This document shows, one piece after another, positions 56,098-64,000 of a stretch of 64,000 nucleotides of DNA. The notes beneath the pieces were generated by a model, which saw only the letters and a program-made list of their open reading frames with translations, was not told the DNA's origin and searched no databases. A program made the position numbers and the translations under genes. Each line of letters begins with the position of its first letter. The first letter of the stretch is position 1. The stretch covers positions 16,921,206 to 16,985,205 of the forward strand of contig CM068388.1 of NCBI GenBank assembly GCA_034770075.1. Direction: 5' to 3'. This DNA comes from Aralia elata (Eukaryota; Streptophyta; Magnoliopsida; Apiales; Araliaceae).

Positions 56098-56341
56098 GGT
56101 ACTAATCCACAACAAACGGTTGTCATGGCAACCAATTTCTTCCTTGCCGCTATAGGCTGTAGCGACAGTAGTGTTTGACTTGTTGGCTTATCTGCCGCTA
56201 CAGGCTACAGTGGTGCATCCGTATGCTCCTGCTCCGGTAGAAGAAATTCATCCATAAGTCGACGTCGAACCGATCGGCTCAACTCACCTACCTCCATGGA
56301 ACCCCTCCTCAATCTTGACCTCTGACTCATTGTTGGTTGAT
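56093..56341 (-). other. Unassigned segment between LTR and Athila LTR
   Basis: About 250 bp of higher GC content. On the minus strand a 41-codon frame (56205-56330) begins MSQRSRLRRGSMEVGELSRS and is rich in Arg. GCCGCTATAGGCTGTAGC and GCCGCTACAGGCTACAGTGG are two imperfect hairpins. It may be the remaining LTR, the start of a gag, or host DNA. I cannot decide. Confidence 0.35.
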
Positions 56342-58354
56342 TTAGCTATCGATAAACACACACGTGCAAGTATACACGGTCCACAAGTAATATATGATAA
56401 GATATGAGTTGAACTCACAGGGAATTGTGACAAATAATAACCAAGTACCAATTGTAAATCAATTTGATCTAATTTAAACGAAGAAGGTTTGATTGTTTGT
56501 TGATTGTTGAGTTCACAAATCGAGTAATGAGTAAAATGCGGTAAAATATCAAGATAGAAAGGTCTAAGATTACAATTTCCCCCAACACGTCATTTGAACC
56601 TCCTAACTCTCTCTTTTCAATCAGTTATAGCATACGAATTGACAACCGAGAAATCAAAACTACATAAGAGCCTCTGTCGATGGTCAATCACGAATCTTCC
56701 TAAGCGGTGCATAGGTATATGTCTATCCTATACACTATCAAGAGACTAATTTCAGGAATGATTAGTAGACACGTGTCACCAAATCTAATTAATCCTCCCT
56801 TCAATTACCAACTTTCACATCGGAAGTCATTAAGACTAGATTCTCAATAGGTTGCATGCGGTAATTAGGTATATATCTATCCCAACTACTATCAAGATAC
56901 CTATTATTGCAGATAATTAATAAGACACTTGTCACTTAATCTAATTAATAACCCACAACAATCTATACTTTCGCATGTTATCATAACTAGGTCTTAACCT
57001 ATAATCCGTTCGTCAAGTTCATATAGGTTCCCAAGGTAATTACGGGCCAAGCAATTATTCAAGAAGCAAAGGTTATGACAATCAATTCACAAATGCATAA
57101 CTAAAATCAATAGAGAGATAATTCAATTCAAATTAAGTGTTGGGTACCATTGCAATCTTAGAATAGAAGGTTAGTTCATGATAGCTACAATAAACATCAT
57201 TTTCAATTGATACATTGTCAAATTCGAATTAGAAGGAGATGGAAATCTAGAAATGAAACCACTTTTGAAGCTATTCAGCTGGTATCTCTTTGGTTGCTAT
57301 TGGTTTCTAGCTTTCCTCCTTGGTCTTGCAATTCTTCTTGACTGATATCCTTGGCTTTTGGCTTGATTCAGCTTGATTTGCAGCCTTAAGCACTGTTGGT
57401 TGATGTATTTTGTAGCCTCCCTCTCTCTAGATATCTCATATGTAGCTTTAAAGAGATTATATATAGCCTCCATCAAGAAACCCTAGCAAAAATCGGACAA
57501 AATGGAGCTCAGATCGCACTATGGCTGTGTCAGATCGCACTCAGCACGACGGCGTGCGCCCGCACGGCGCCTGGTGCGCGCGCGCCCAGGGCCCTGCCTG
57601 CCGCACGGTGGCTGTCGAGCCGTGCCGTGCGCCCGCACGCCCAGGCGTGCGCCTGCATGCCGCCCGCATGCGCTGCCGAGAGTTGCTGCCGAGTCCGCCC
57701 GTGCGCCCGCACGCCTAGGCGCGCGCCTGCGCCCAGGCGCCTGGATGCTGCTGCCCCGCCTGCCGAGCCATGCCGAGCCCGCGCGCGCGCGCCCAACGCC
57801 GAGGCTGCCGAGCGCCCAGCGCCCAGTGCACCGTGCCCGTGGCTTGGTCGACGTCGCACGCCGTGCACGCTTTCTAATATCGTGCACGCCCAACTTCCAA
57901 ATGTCATCACATTAAACCCCGAGCATCGCCAAACATAAATTTTCACCGTGTTATCATTCGGGCACAGACATCCAAGCATGGGCATGCCCTCGTGGCTTGG
58001 CCGACGCCGAACGCCGTGCACGCAATCCGATGCCGCGCACGCGTATCCACCAATTGTTGTCAAATTAAGCACCAGGCGTCGCCAAACACAAATTCCCATC
58101 ATACTACCATTCGGGCACAAACTTCAAGGCACAGGCACTGAGTCAATACAAACAACGATCCGAACGGTCTTTATCTCAGTTCCTACAAACGTAATAAAAA
58201 TGCATCAAAGCAAAATAAAACATGTAAAAATAACTAAAAGCTAATTTATGTAGAAATAAGATAAAAATACATAAAAACCATATAAAATACCTAAAGACTT
58301 GCAAAATATCAAGGCCAAAAGTACCCAAATTGTGTGTATAAAACATACTCATCA
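56342..58354 (-). repeat. 3' LTR of the Athila element
   Basis: In sense orientation it starts TGATGAGTATGTTTTATAC after the polypurine tract. A long GC-rich block (57540-57860) precedes a TATA box (GGCTATATATAATC, about 57455). An AT-rich R-U5 part ends near CGTGTGTGTTTATCGATAGC. The outer end (56342) is estimated, because no duplicate is available to check it. Overlapping Arg/Ala/Pro-rich frames in the GC block are not genes. Confidence 0.75.
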
Positions 58355-58372
58355 AATACCCCCAAACTTAAA
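58355..58372 (-). other. Polypurine tract of the Athila element
   Basis: In sense AAGTTTGGGGGTATT right before the LTR, preceded by TTGAGGACAAGCAAAG. Related tracts occur upstream at 58998-59012 and 59308-59325. Confidence 0.85.
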
Positions 58373-59533
58373 TCTTTGCTTGTCCTCAAGTAAACAGATA
58401 TATACTAATTTAAAAAAAAAACGCAAACACAACTGAATTTAGAGGAAAGTGACTCCAAGAATTGGCCTCAAAGGAAAAAGATCAAAAAGGGGCCCAAGCA
58501 GACTGAAAAGTTACAATTCAACAAAAGTTCTAAGCACACGGCTTCACAAGATCTCAGTAGTGTGTGTGTGACTGCATGATATCTGTTTATGCAAGTTAGG
58601 AAAGAGCTAACGCATGAACTCAACTTCCGAGGGATTATACTATAAATCTACAAACTCATCGTTACCTAGAGAAAATCAAACAAGACGACCACATAAGAAA
58701 GGGGGGGTCCAAATACATTGATGCAGTAAAGAGTAATCACATCGGTGAGTGCGTTTTACGCTCCATCTCACCTTACTAATCGCATGACCGTGCAATGTCT
58801 AATCACATTAGGCTATTCAGAGCTACCCATGTAACGAGTGTTTGATCAATGACTCCCAAACCAGATGGCTTTAGGGCATTAGGTGTAAAACACCCCAAAG
58901 GGTCTATTAACTCGAGTAGCAAAGGCCATGTAATTAAACTTGGTCAGTTATTATAAATAAATATTTTTTTTTTGATTTTTTTTTTCGAATTAAAATATTC
59001 CCCCAAACTTATATGAAAGCCGAAAATGACAAAACAGGTTGCAGACATGAGTTCAATACATTTCAAGAATAATCGCCCAAACATAAAAGTAAATGAGATT
59101 TCTCAATACTAACTAACTAACAAGCATGCTGAAAACATGAGGAGTTAACGTAACCAAGAGTAGGGGAGTTAGCCAGAATGTTAAGAAGTAACTAAGCCTG
59201 ATCGAGCCTTACTTTAGAAAGAAACACCTTAACCAGCAGAATATCATTGGCCATTCTTGAAACACACACAACTTGGACAAAATAAAATGACTAAATTAAG
59301 CTAACACACACCCCCAAACTTAAAGTAAACATAGTCCTCGATGTTAAAAATAGACAGAATTTAACTAGAGAACATCACCGGGGAACTCAAGCAGCGTCAT
59401 CATCATTATTGCCATTTGCGTGACTCCCCCCATTTGCATCATCATCCGAATCAAAGCCATACTCCGGGAACATAGGTGTCATGGGAAAATGGACTGCGTT
59501 GGGGCCGGTATTGACCCCGCTGTTGTTGATCAC
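58373..59533 (-). other. 3' non-coding region of the Athila element
   Basis: No gene. It contains one copy of the Athila hairpin (58744-58772) and two extra AGTTTGGGGG tracts. Otherwise AT-rich with an A/T-homopolymer part near 58960-58990. Confidence 0.7.
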
Positions 59534-60677
59534 CTATGCAGCCGCGTTACAAAAATCGGAAGTGTAAATGCATAAGGAGTTGACTTGCTGAATGGAGTGA
59601 TCAAGGCGGCGGGACATGCGCCTATGCTCACGCTCCCTCTCCTGCTCTTCCCACAGTCTCGCCTGCTCGTTCTGTTGCATTTCGGCCCTCATCGCCTGAT
59701 TTTCACGACGAAGCTCCCGCATCTCAGCAATAAGTAGGTCCATAGAAGAGCTAGATGCATGCCTCGGTGTGCTCAGTGCCTGGTGGTGGAGTTCCGACAC
59801 TTGCCTCGGGCTCGTGAGGGTGCACTAACGGTAAGAACCCAGCTCCATGTGGCTCCGGTGCCGCCCCAATCCAGACCTTGTAGAGGCTAATAGCTAGGCT
59901 ATCAATGGGTGTGAGTGGTTGCTGAAGTAACTCGTGGGCATGCACCTTAACTTTTGCCCTCTTGCACAACCCACAGATCAGGGATGGGTGTGGCAACCCG
60001 CCTGAAGACTTCCCATTAACATACTGAAGAATTGAGTTCCGAATCAACCGACCCACGCTAATGCTCCGCCCAGTCACCAAACAAAACAGGATAAGAGCCC
60101 GCATTGGAATTACTTGAGTTGCGTGTGTGGTCGGCCATAGCTTTGCATTGATGAAGTATAACCATGCTTTCCCATATTTGCTTAAGTCACCTTGGCGAAA
60201 ATGCACCGGCTCTCCCCTTGTCGTAGCACAACGAGCACCGGGTTTGCATAATGTTGTAATGACTGCATCCCAGTCGGGCTTGTCGGCCCCATATTTAGTA
60301 AGGTCATCCTCACCATGGCTTTTAGGTAGGTTATAGTATTCTTCAATGCTCATTTTTCCAAATGAAACTTTCTTGCCCCTAACCGTTACCACATAATTTT
60401 TAGCTTCCAATGCATTAGCATAGAATTCCCTGACAAGAGGAATACACGCAGGCTCGGGCTGAGCGGCAAAAGTTTCCCAACCTCTTTCCCTAATTATTTC
60501 TACCAACCCCCAGTTGTTTGTTGCGTCAGGAAGAATACCCCGTTCCGAAATCAAAGATTTTGTGACCATGGTGGTGTGGTATCGCTCGGAGGCCTCCTCA
60601 CTGACAAACTTTTTCTTATCATATGCCTTGGATGCCTTGGAAGTGGAAGATTCACCCCTTTGTCGTTTGGTAGCCAT
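59534..60677 (-). pseudogene. Third ORF of the Athila element (putative plant transposon protein domain)
   Basis: The frame opens at 60770, but the better start is the ATG at 60677 (MATKRQRGESS). About 310 residues follow, with RGWETFAAQPEPACIPLVRE, YVVTVRGKKVSFG, ISVGRLIRNSILQYV and HPSLICGLCKRAKVKV: a domain found in the third ORF of Athila-type elements and in many plant repeats. This is the place of the env-like gene, but I see no clear signal peptide or transmembrane anchor from 60677. It stops at 59751. A shifted frame (59800-59534) supplies a C-terminal coiled coil (MDLLIAEMRELRRENQAMRA), so a frameshift near 59760-59810 probably split one protein. Its role is unknown; nucleic-acid or particle related at best. 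Confidence 0.75.
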
Positions 60678-61160
60678 CAGGATCAGAGTTGCAAGCAAAA
60701 CACACAAAATAGCCAAGAATTCCCTCTCAGACAATTTGTCGAACAGTTGGCGTGCACTCCTTAAAATCACAAGTGTAAGTGCAATGGGGACTAGGCCAAA
60801 CCCTCCACAAAGCCTTGCAATGGGAGCTAGCTATTTACCTGCTAATCAAAATCACCAAAGCACAGCACCCAAGCAAGAAAAAATTGGAAATTTATAGCCC
60901 TTATTACCTTATCTTAGAGAACTTGTGAAAAACCAAAGAAATTCTTTAAAAACCTTCAAATTGTTGTTCAAATCCAAGATAGAAGGTGAAAATGATGATG
61001 GGTTACCGCAATTGGGTACCAAAATGATGCAATGGGGCACAAAATTAAGTTTGGGTAAGTTGTATGCAAGTTAGCTAGAGAGTAGGAGGAGAGAGATATA
61101 AGAATGATATGAAATAAAATGAGCCAAGGTGGTGATATAAGGAACCAAGCCCAGCAGCCC
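60678..61160 (-). promoter_or_regulatory. Promoter-like leader upstream of the third ORF
   Basis: In sense (minus) order after the GC block there is a TATA-like CCTTATATCACC (about 61130), a CT-rich leader (ATCTCTCTCCTCC, about 61095) and about 450 bp before the ORF, with possible splice sites (AAG|GTAATAAGG near 60905 and ATTAGCAG near 60838). The order GC block, TATA, CT-rich leader resembles the LTR at 57860-57400. Promoter activity is an inference. Confidence 0.4.
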
Positions 61161-61400
61161 AGGTGCGGTCGCACAGCCTGCTGTGCGCCCGCGCGCGCCT
61201 GGTTGCCGCTCAGTGCGTGCGCCTGGTCTGCGCCTGGCTGCCGGCAGCTGTGCGCCTGCCCGCTAGACCGTCCAGTGCGCGCCCGCGCGCGCCCCCCTGC
61301 GCGCGCGCCTGCTGCGCCCCGTTCCTACCGAGTGCTGCGCCTGATGCGCGCGCGCCCGCGCGGCGCCTGGTGCACCCGCACGTTGGCGCCTGCCTGATGC
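61161..61400. repeat. GC-rich simple block in the Athila element
   Basis: 240 bp of GCGCGCGCC, TGCGCCC and GCGCCTGG units, standing out from AT-rich surroundings and similar in style to 57540-57860 in the LTR. All six frames give low-complexity Arg/Ala/Cys/Pro products. Confidence 0.85.
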
Positions 61401-61749
61401 TGCTGGCGTGCTGTTGCTGGCGTGCTGTCGGCGTTTCGTGGACACGCATCGCTCAATTGCCAAAATTGGATACAAATACCTACATGTAGCAACAAAATTA
61501 ACAAAATTAGAAACAATTAATACAAAAAATCATCCTTCAAATTTTTAATAGATTTTTGATTTTTTTTTAATTCAAATTAAAAGTAATTTGACTTAAGCAT
61601 TAAAATGACACATTGGGTTGCCTCCCAATTAGCGCTTGAGTTAAAGTCCTCAGCCTGACTATACCCCTTTCATATCGGATCAACGAGATTAATTGAGGTC
61701 TTATGGCGCTCGATGTCGCCACCCCAACAGTGTTTAATCCTTTGTCCGT
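61401..61749 (-). other. Region between integrase and GC block
   Basis: AT-rich and non-coding. GGGTTGCCTCCCAATTAGCG (61616-61635) is the inverse of the GGGAGGCAACCC string that follows pol in Athila elements and also occurs at 45543. Confidence 0.7.
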
Positions 61750-62709
61750 TCACCTTAAACATTGGTTTGTCTTCTCATCCCGCAGTTCAATTGCACCATG
61801 AGGGAAAACATGGTTGATGTAGAATGGCCCTGACCATCGTGATTTGAGTTTACCGGGAAATAGCTTCAACCGAGAGTTGTAAAGTAGGACGGGTTGTCCA
61901 ACCTCAAACTTTCGATCGATTATCTTCTTGTCGTGCCACCTCTTGACTTCCTCCTTATAGAGCTTTGCATTTTCATAGGACTGGAGACGGAACTCGTCCA
62001 TCTCATTAAGTTGTAAGAGGCGTTTCTCTCCCGCGGCATTCAAATCAAAGTTTAGCTTCCGGATGGCCCAATAAGCACTGTGTTCAAGTTCCACCGGTAA
62101 ATGACATGCCTTCCCATACACAAGCTGATATGGTGACATCCCGATAGGAGTTTTGTATGTCGTCCTATACGCCCATAAGGCGTCGTCAAGCTTCAATGAC
62201 CAGTCCTTTCTATTCGGATTCACCACCTTCTCTAAAATCCTTTTCACTTCTCTATTAGAAACCTCCACCTGACCACTTGTTTGAGGATGATAGGCCGTGG
62301 CAATTTTATGGGTTACCCTATATTTAGCAAGAAGGGCATTAAAGTTCTTGTTACAAAAGTGCGACCATTCATCGCTAATTATTGCACGCGGAGTTCCGAA
62401 TCTTGTGATAACATTTTTTCGAAGGAACTTTAGCTCAACCTTGGCATCATTCGTGGGTGTCGCTGCTACTTCAACCCATTTTGACACGTAATCTACAGCC
62501 ACAATGATATACAAATTGTTGAACGAAGAAGGAAATGGACCCATAAAGTCAATACCCCAGACGTCAAATATCTCAACCTCCAGGATTGTGGTTAGTGGCA
62601 TCTCATGACGACTTGAAATGTTCCCTGCTCTTTGACATCGATCGCATTTCAGCACAAACACATGGGCGTCCTTAAATAGCGTTGGCCAATAAAATCCCGA
62701 CTGAAGCAC
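61750..62709 (-). pseudogene. Athila integrase
   Basis: The frame (319 residues) has zinc-finger cysteines C22 and C25 and the triad D54 (WGIDFMGPFP), D113 (AIISDEWSHF) and E149 (SGQVEVSNRE) with 35 residues between the last two. The tail reads KSRWSGPFYINHVFPHGAIE. The N-terminal part lies upstream in the same frame beyond a TAA at 62767-62769 (QCHASTFGGPYGGDRT), where the second zinc His is Pro. A one-base shift near 62900 separates it from RT/RNase H. The core is preserved, but the polyprotein is broken. Confidence 0.9.
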
Positions 62710-62900
62710 CTTCGCCGCTGTTCTATCTCCGCCATAAGGTCCTCCAAAAGTTGAGGCATGACATTGTTACAAAATACTTTCCATCTCAGATTGAGGTACG
62801 CACTTTCGGATCAGTTGGTCAGCACATTGCTTAAACAGAAAAGGTTCGTCCCAAAAATAGTGCTTCACATCGTGCAGGAACTTCTTTTTTTGTTGATAGC

Positions 62901-64000
62901 TCAGCTCGGGCGGTAGACATGGCTCACCACATAATTAACATAATCAGCATACCATGGCACCTCATGTGTGATAGCGAAAAGTTGCTCATCAGGAAAAGAT
63001 TCATTAATCATGACATCATCTCCCACCTCACGGTCTACATTTTCCAGCCTTGACAAGTGATCCGCCACTTGATTCTCGGTTCCCTTCTTATCTCTAATTT
63101 CAAGATCGAACTCTTGAAGCAATAAAACCCATCGAATCAAGCGTGGCTTTGCGTCCTTCTTTGCTATTAAGTACTTTATGGCTGAATGGTCCGTGTACAC
63201 AATGACCTTGGTGCCAATGAGATAGGCACGAAATTTGTCAAAGGCATACACGATAGCAAGCAATTCCTTCTCCGTTGTTGTATAATTAAGTTGAGCTCCA
63301 GTTAGTGTCTTGCTAGCATAATAAATCACATGAAAGACCTTGTCCTTGCGATGGCCCAATACAGCACCAATTGCAAAGTCGCTAGCGTCGCACATCAATT
63401 CAAACGGAAGATTCCAATCCGGGGCCATGATAATAGGTGCACTTACAAGCTTCTTCCTTAGTAACTCAAAAGCCTCTAAACATGCATGATCGAAGACAAA
63501 TGGAGTGTCTTTCTCAAGGAGACTACACAGCGGTTTTGCAATTTTTGAGAAATCCTTGATAAACCGCCTATAAAATCCAGCATGTCCAAGGAAACTACGG
63601 ATTCCCTTGACGTTGGTTGGTGGAGGAAGCTTCTCAATGGTCTCAATCTTGGCCTTATCAACCTCCAGCCCCTTTGAAGATACTCTATGTCCCAAAATAA
63701 TCCCTTCTTGCACCATGAAGTGGCATTTCTCCCAATTTAGCACCAAATTTGTCTCAACACATCGTTTCAGCACTTTCACAAGGTTTTCTAAGCATAAGTC
63801 GAATGAATCTCCAAAAACCGAGAAATCGTCCATGAAAACCTCCAATCCTTGCTCAACCATATCAGAGAATATAGCCATCATACATCTTTGGAAGGTGGCG
63901 GGTGCGTTGCATAGCCCAAACGACATTCTTCTGAAGGCAAATGTCCCATATGGGCAAGTGAACGTCGTTTTCTCTTGATCTTCGGGGGCAATGGCAATTT
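62901..64000 (-). pseudogene. Athila reverse transcriptase and RNase H (5' end outside window)
   Basis: The frame is open to the window edge (PEDQEKTTFTCPYGTFAFRR precedes MSFGLCNAPATFQRC). The RT box is FMDD, at residues 31-34 counted from that Met. Then come ILGHRVSSKGLEVDKAK, FLGHAGFYRRFIKDFSK, and RNase H with Asp in LMCDASDFAIGAVLG, Glu in TTTEKELLAIVYAFDKF and Asp in VIVYTDHSAIKYL. All catalytic residues seen are present. The frame stops at 62901 after HVYRPS because of a one-base loss, so the C-terminal spacer is read in another frame. This is the least damaged retroelement frame in the window. Confidence 0.9.

Larger units (their letters stand above)
38960..64000 (-). mobile_element. 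CACTA (En/Spm) transposon, left end to beyond window, with nested insertions
   Basis: The left terminus is CACTACGAAAAAAGAGG, preceded by TTA as the probable 3-bp target. Subterminal GCCGACGGC-type repeats follow. Both element genes are on the minus strand: a TNPD/TNP2-type transposase (51476-53808) and a second, TNPA-like gene (39543-51196). Its other end is not in the window. Athila-like, Tekay-type and Athila retroelements lie in it. Extending it to 64000 is an inference, because nothing of the CACTA is seen after 53808. Confidence 0.75.
56342..64000 (-). mobile_element. Athila element, 3' part, continuing beyond the window
   Basis: In sense order (right to left): reverse transcriptase and RNase H, integrase, a non-coding GC-rich stretch with promoter-like features, a third ORF, 3' non-coding region with polypurine tract, 3' LTR. 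The FMDDFSVFG box in RT, integrase type, GGGAGGCAACCC string after pol and AAGTTTGGGGGTATT tract are all Athila features. gag, protease and the 5' LTR lie outside the window. It is a separate, distantly related element from the one at 42290-50318. Confidence 0.9.

Noticed and set aside
57396..58120. Several long overlapping ORFs on both strands in the GC block of the Athila LTR
   Set aside because: High GC removes stops in all frames; products are Arg/Ala/Pro-rich without domains. The same applies to ORFs at 61119-61516.
59751..60770. Host gene encoding a plant mobile-domain-like protein
   Set aside because: Position after Athila integrase, same strand, and before its polypurine tract and LTR marks it as the element's third ORF.
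60675..60770. N-terminal hydrophobic segment of the third ORF as a membrane anchor
   Set aside because: The 31 codons before MATKRQRG overlap an intron-like or leader region, and the internal Met is the more natural start.
1..64000. tRNA, rRNA or microRNA genes
   Set aside because: I looked for cloverleaf boxes and conserved rRNA strings by eye and saw none; only primer binding sites complementary to tRNAs are present. A covariance-model search would be decisive.

Overview
The window is nuclear DNA of a flowering plant, probably a eudicot. It is AT-rich and carries one single-exon plant gene for a secreted pectin methylesterase/invertase inhibitor. Almost everything else is nested transposable elements of typical plant lineages: Ty3/gypsy Tekay-like chromoviruses and Athila, Ty1/copia SIRE-like and another copia, an En/Spm CACTA transposon, and Stowaway-like MITEs. 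I see no rRNA, tRNA, CRISPR or prokaryotic features. I cannot name the species.

Layout. 1-2091 is host DNA: the inhibitor gene at 707-1237 with a Stowaway-like MITE on each side. From 2092 to 21396 lies the 3' end of a minus-strand copia element. Its 3' LTR is split by a large insertion (2159-19575) made of Tekay-type LTR sequence. That LTR block holds a second LTR and an 11.6-kb Tekay-like gypsy element on the minus strand (7018-18590: two LTRs, gag, protease, RT, integrase, chromodomain). From 21397 a plus-strand SIRE-like copia element starts. Its 5' LTR is interrupted by a solo Tekay LTR (22026-26686), which is itself interrupted by a copia-type solo LTR (24696-26512). Its integrase is interrupted by a gag-only gypsy element (30941-38678). 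It is cut again at 38960 by a CACTA transposon that runs past the right edge.

The CACTA element (transposase genes on the minus strand) carries a 10-copy, 167-bp tandem array in an apparent intron. It is in turn disrupted by a pol-less Athila-like element with a 2433-bp tandem duplication (42290-50451), by a truncated Tekay-type LTR (53809-56092), and by an Athila element on the minus strand (56342 to the edge) with RT, integrase and a third ORF.

Functionally, only the inhibitor gene looks intact. Retroelement and transposase reading frames are broken by stops and frameshifts, and many of the stops are of the C-to-T type expected after cytosine methylation. Several insertions are supported by 5-bp target-site duplications (GTACT, ATCGT, GTTAG, ACTAT exact; GTATG/ATATG and GAGTT/AAGTT with one mismatch), so the order of nesting can be read from sequence. 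The most unusual signals are short self-complementary motifs clustered in the LTRs of unrelated families, a hairpin shared by the 3' regions of two different Athila elements, hairpin-unit tandem repeats in a gag-only element, an acidic coiled-coil reading frame ahead of gag in the Tekay element, and two tandem duplications bounded by 5-7 bp microhomology.
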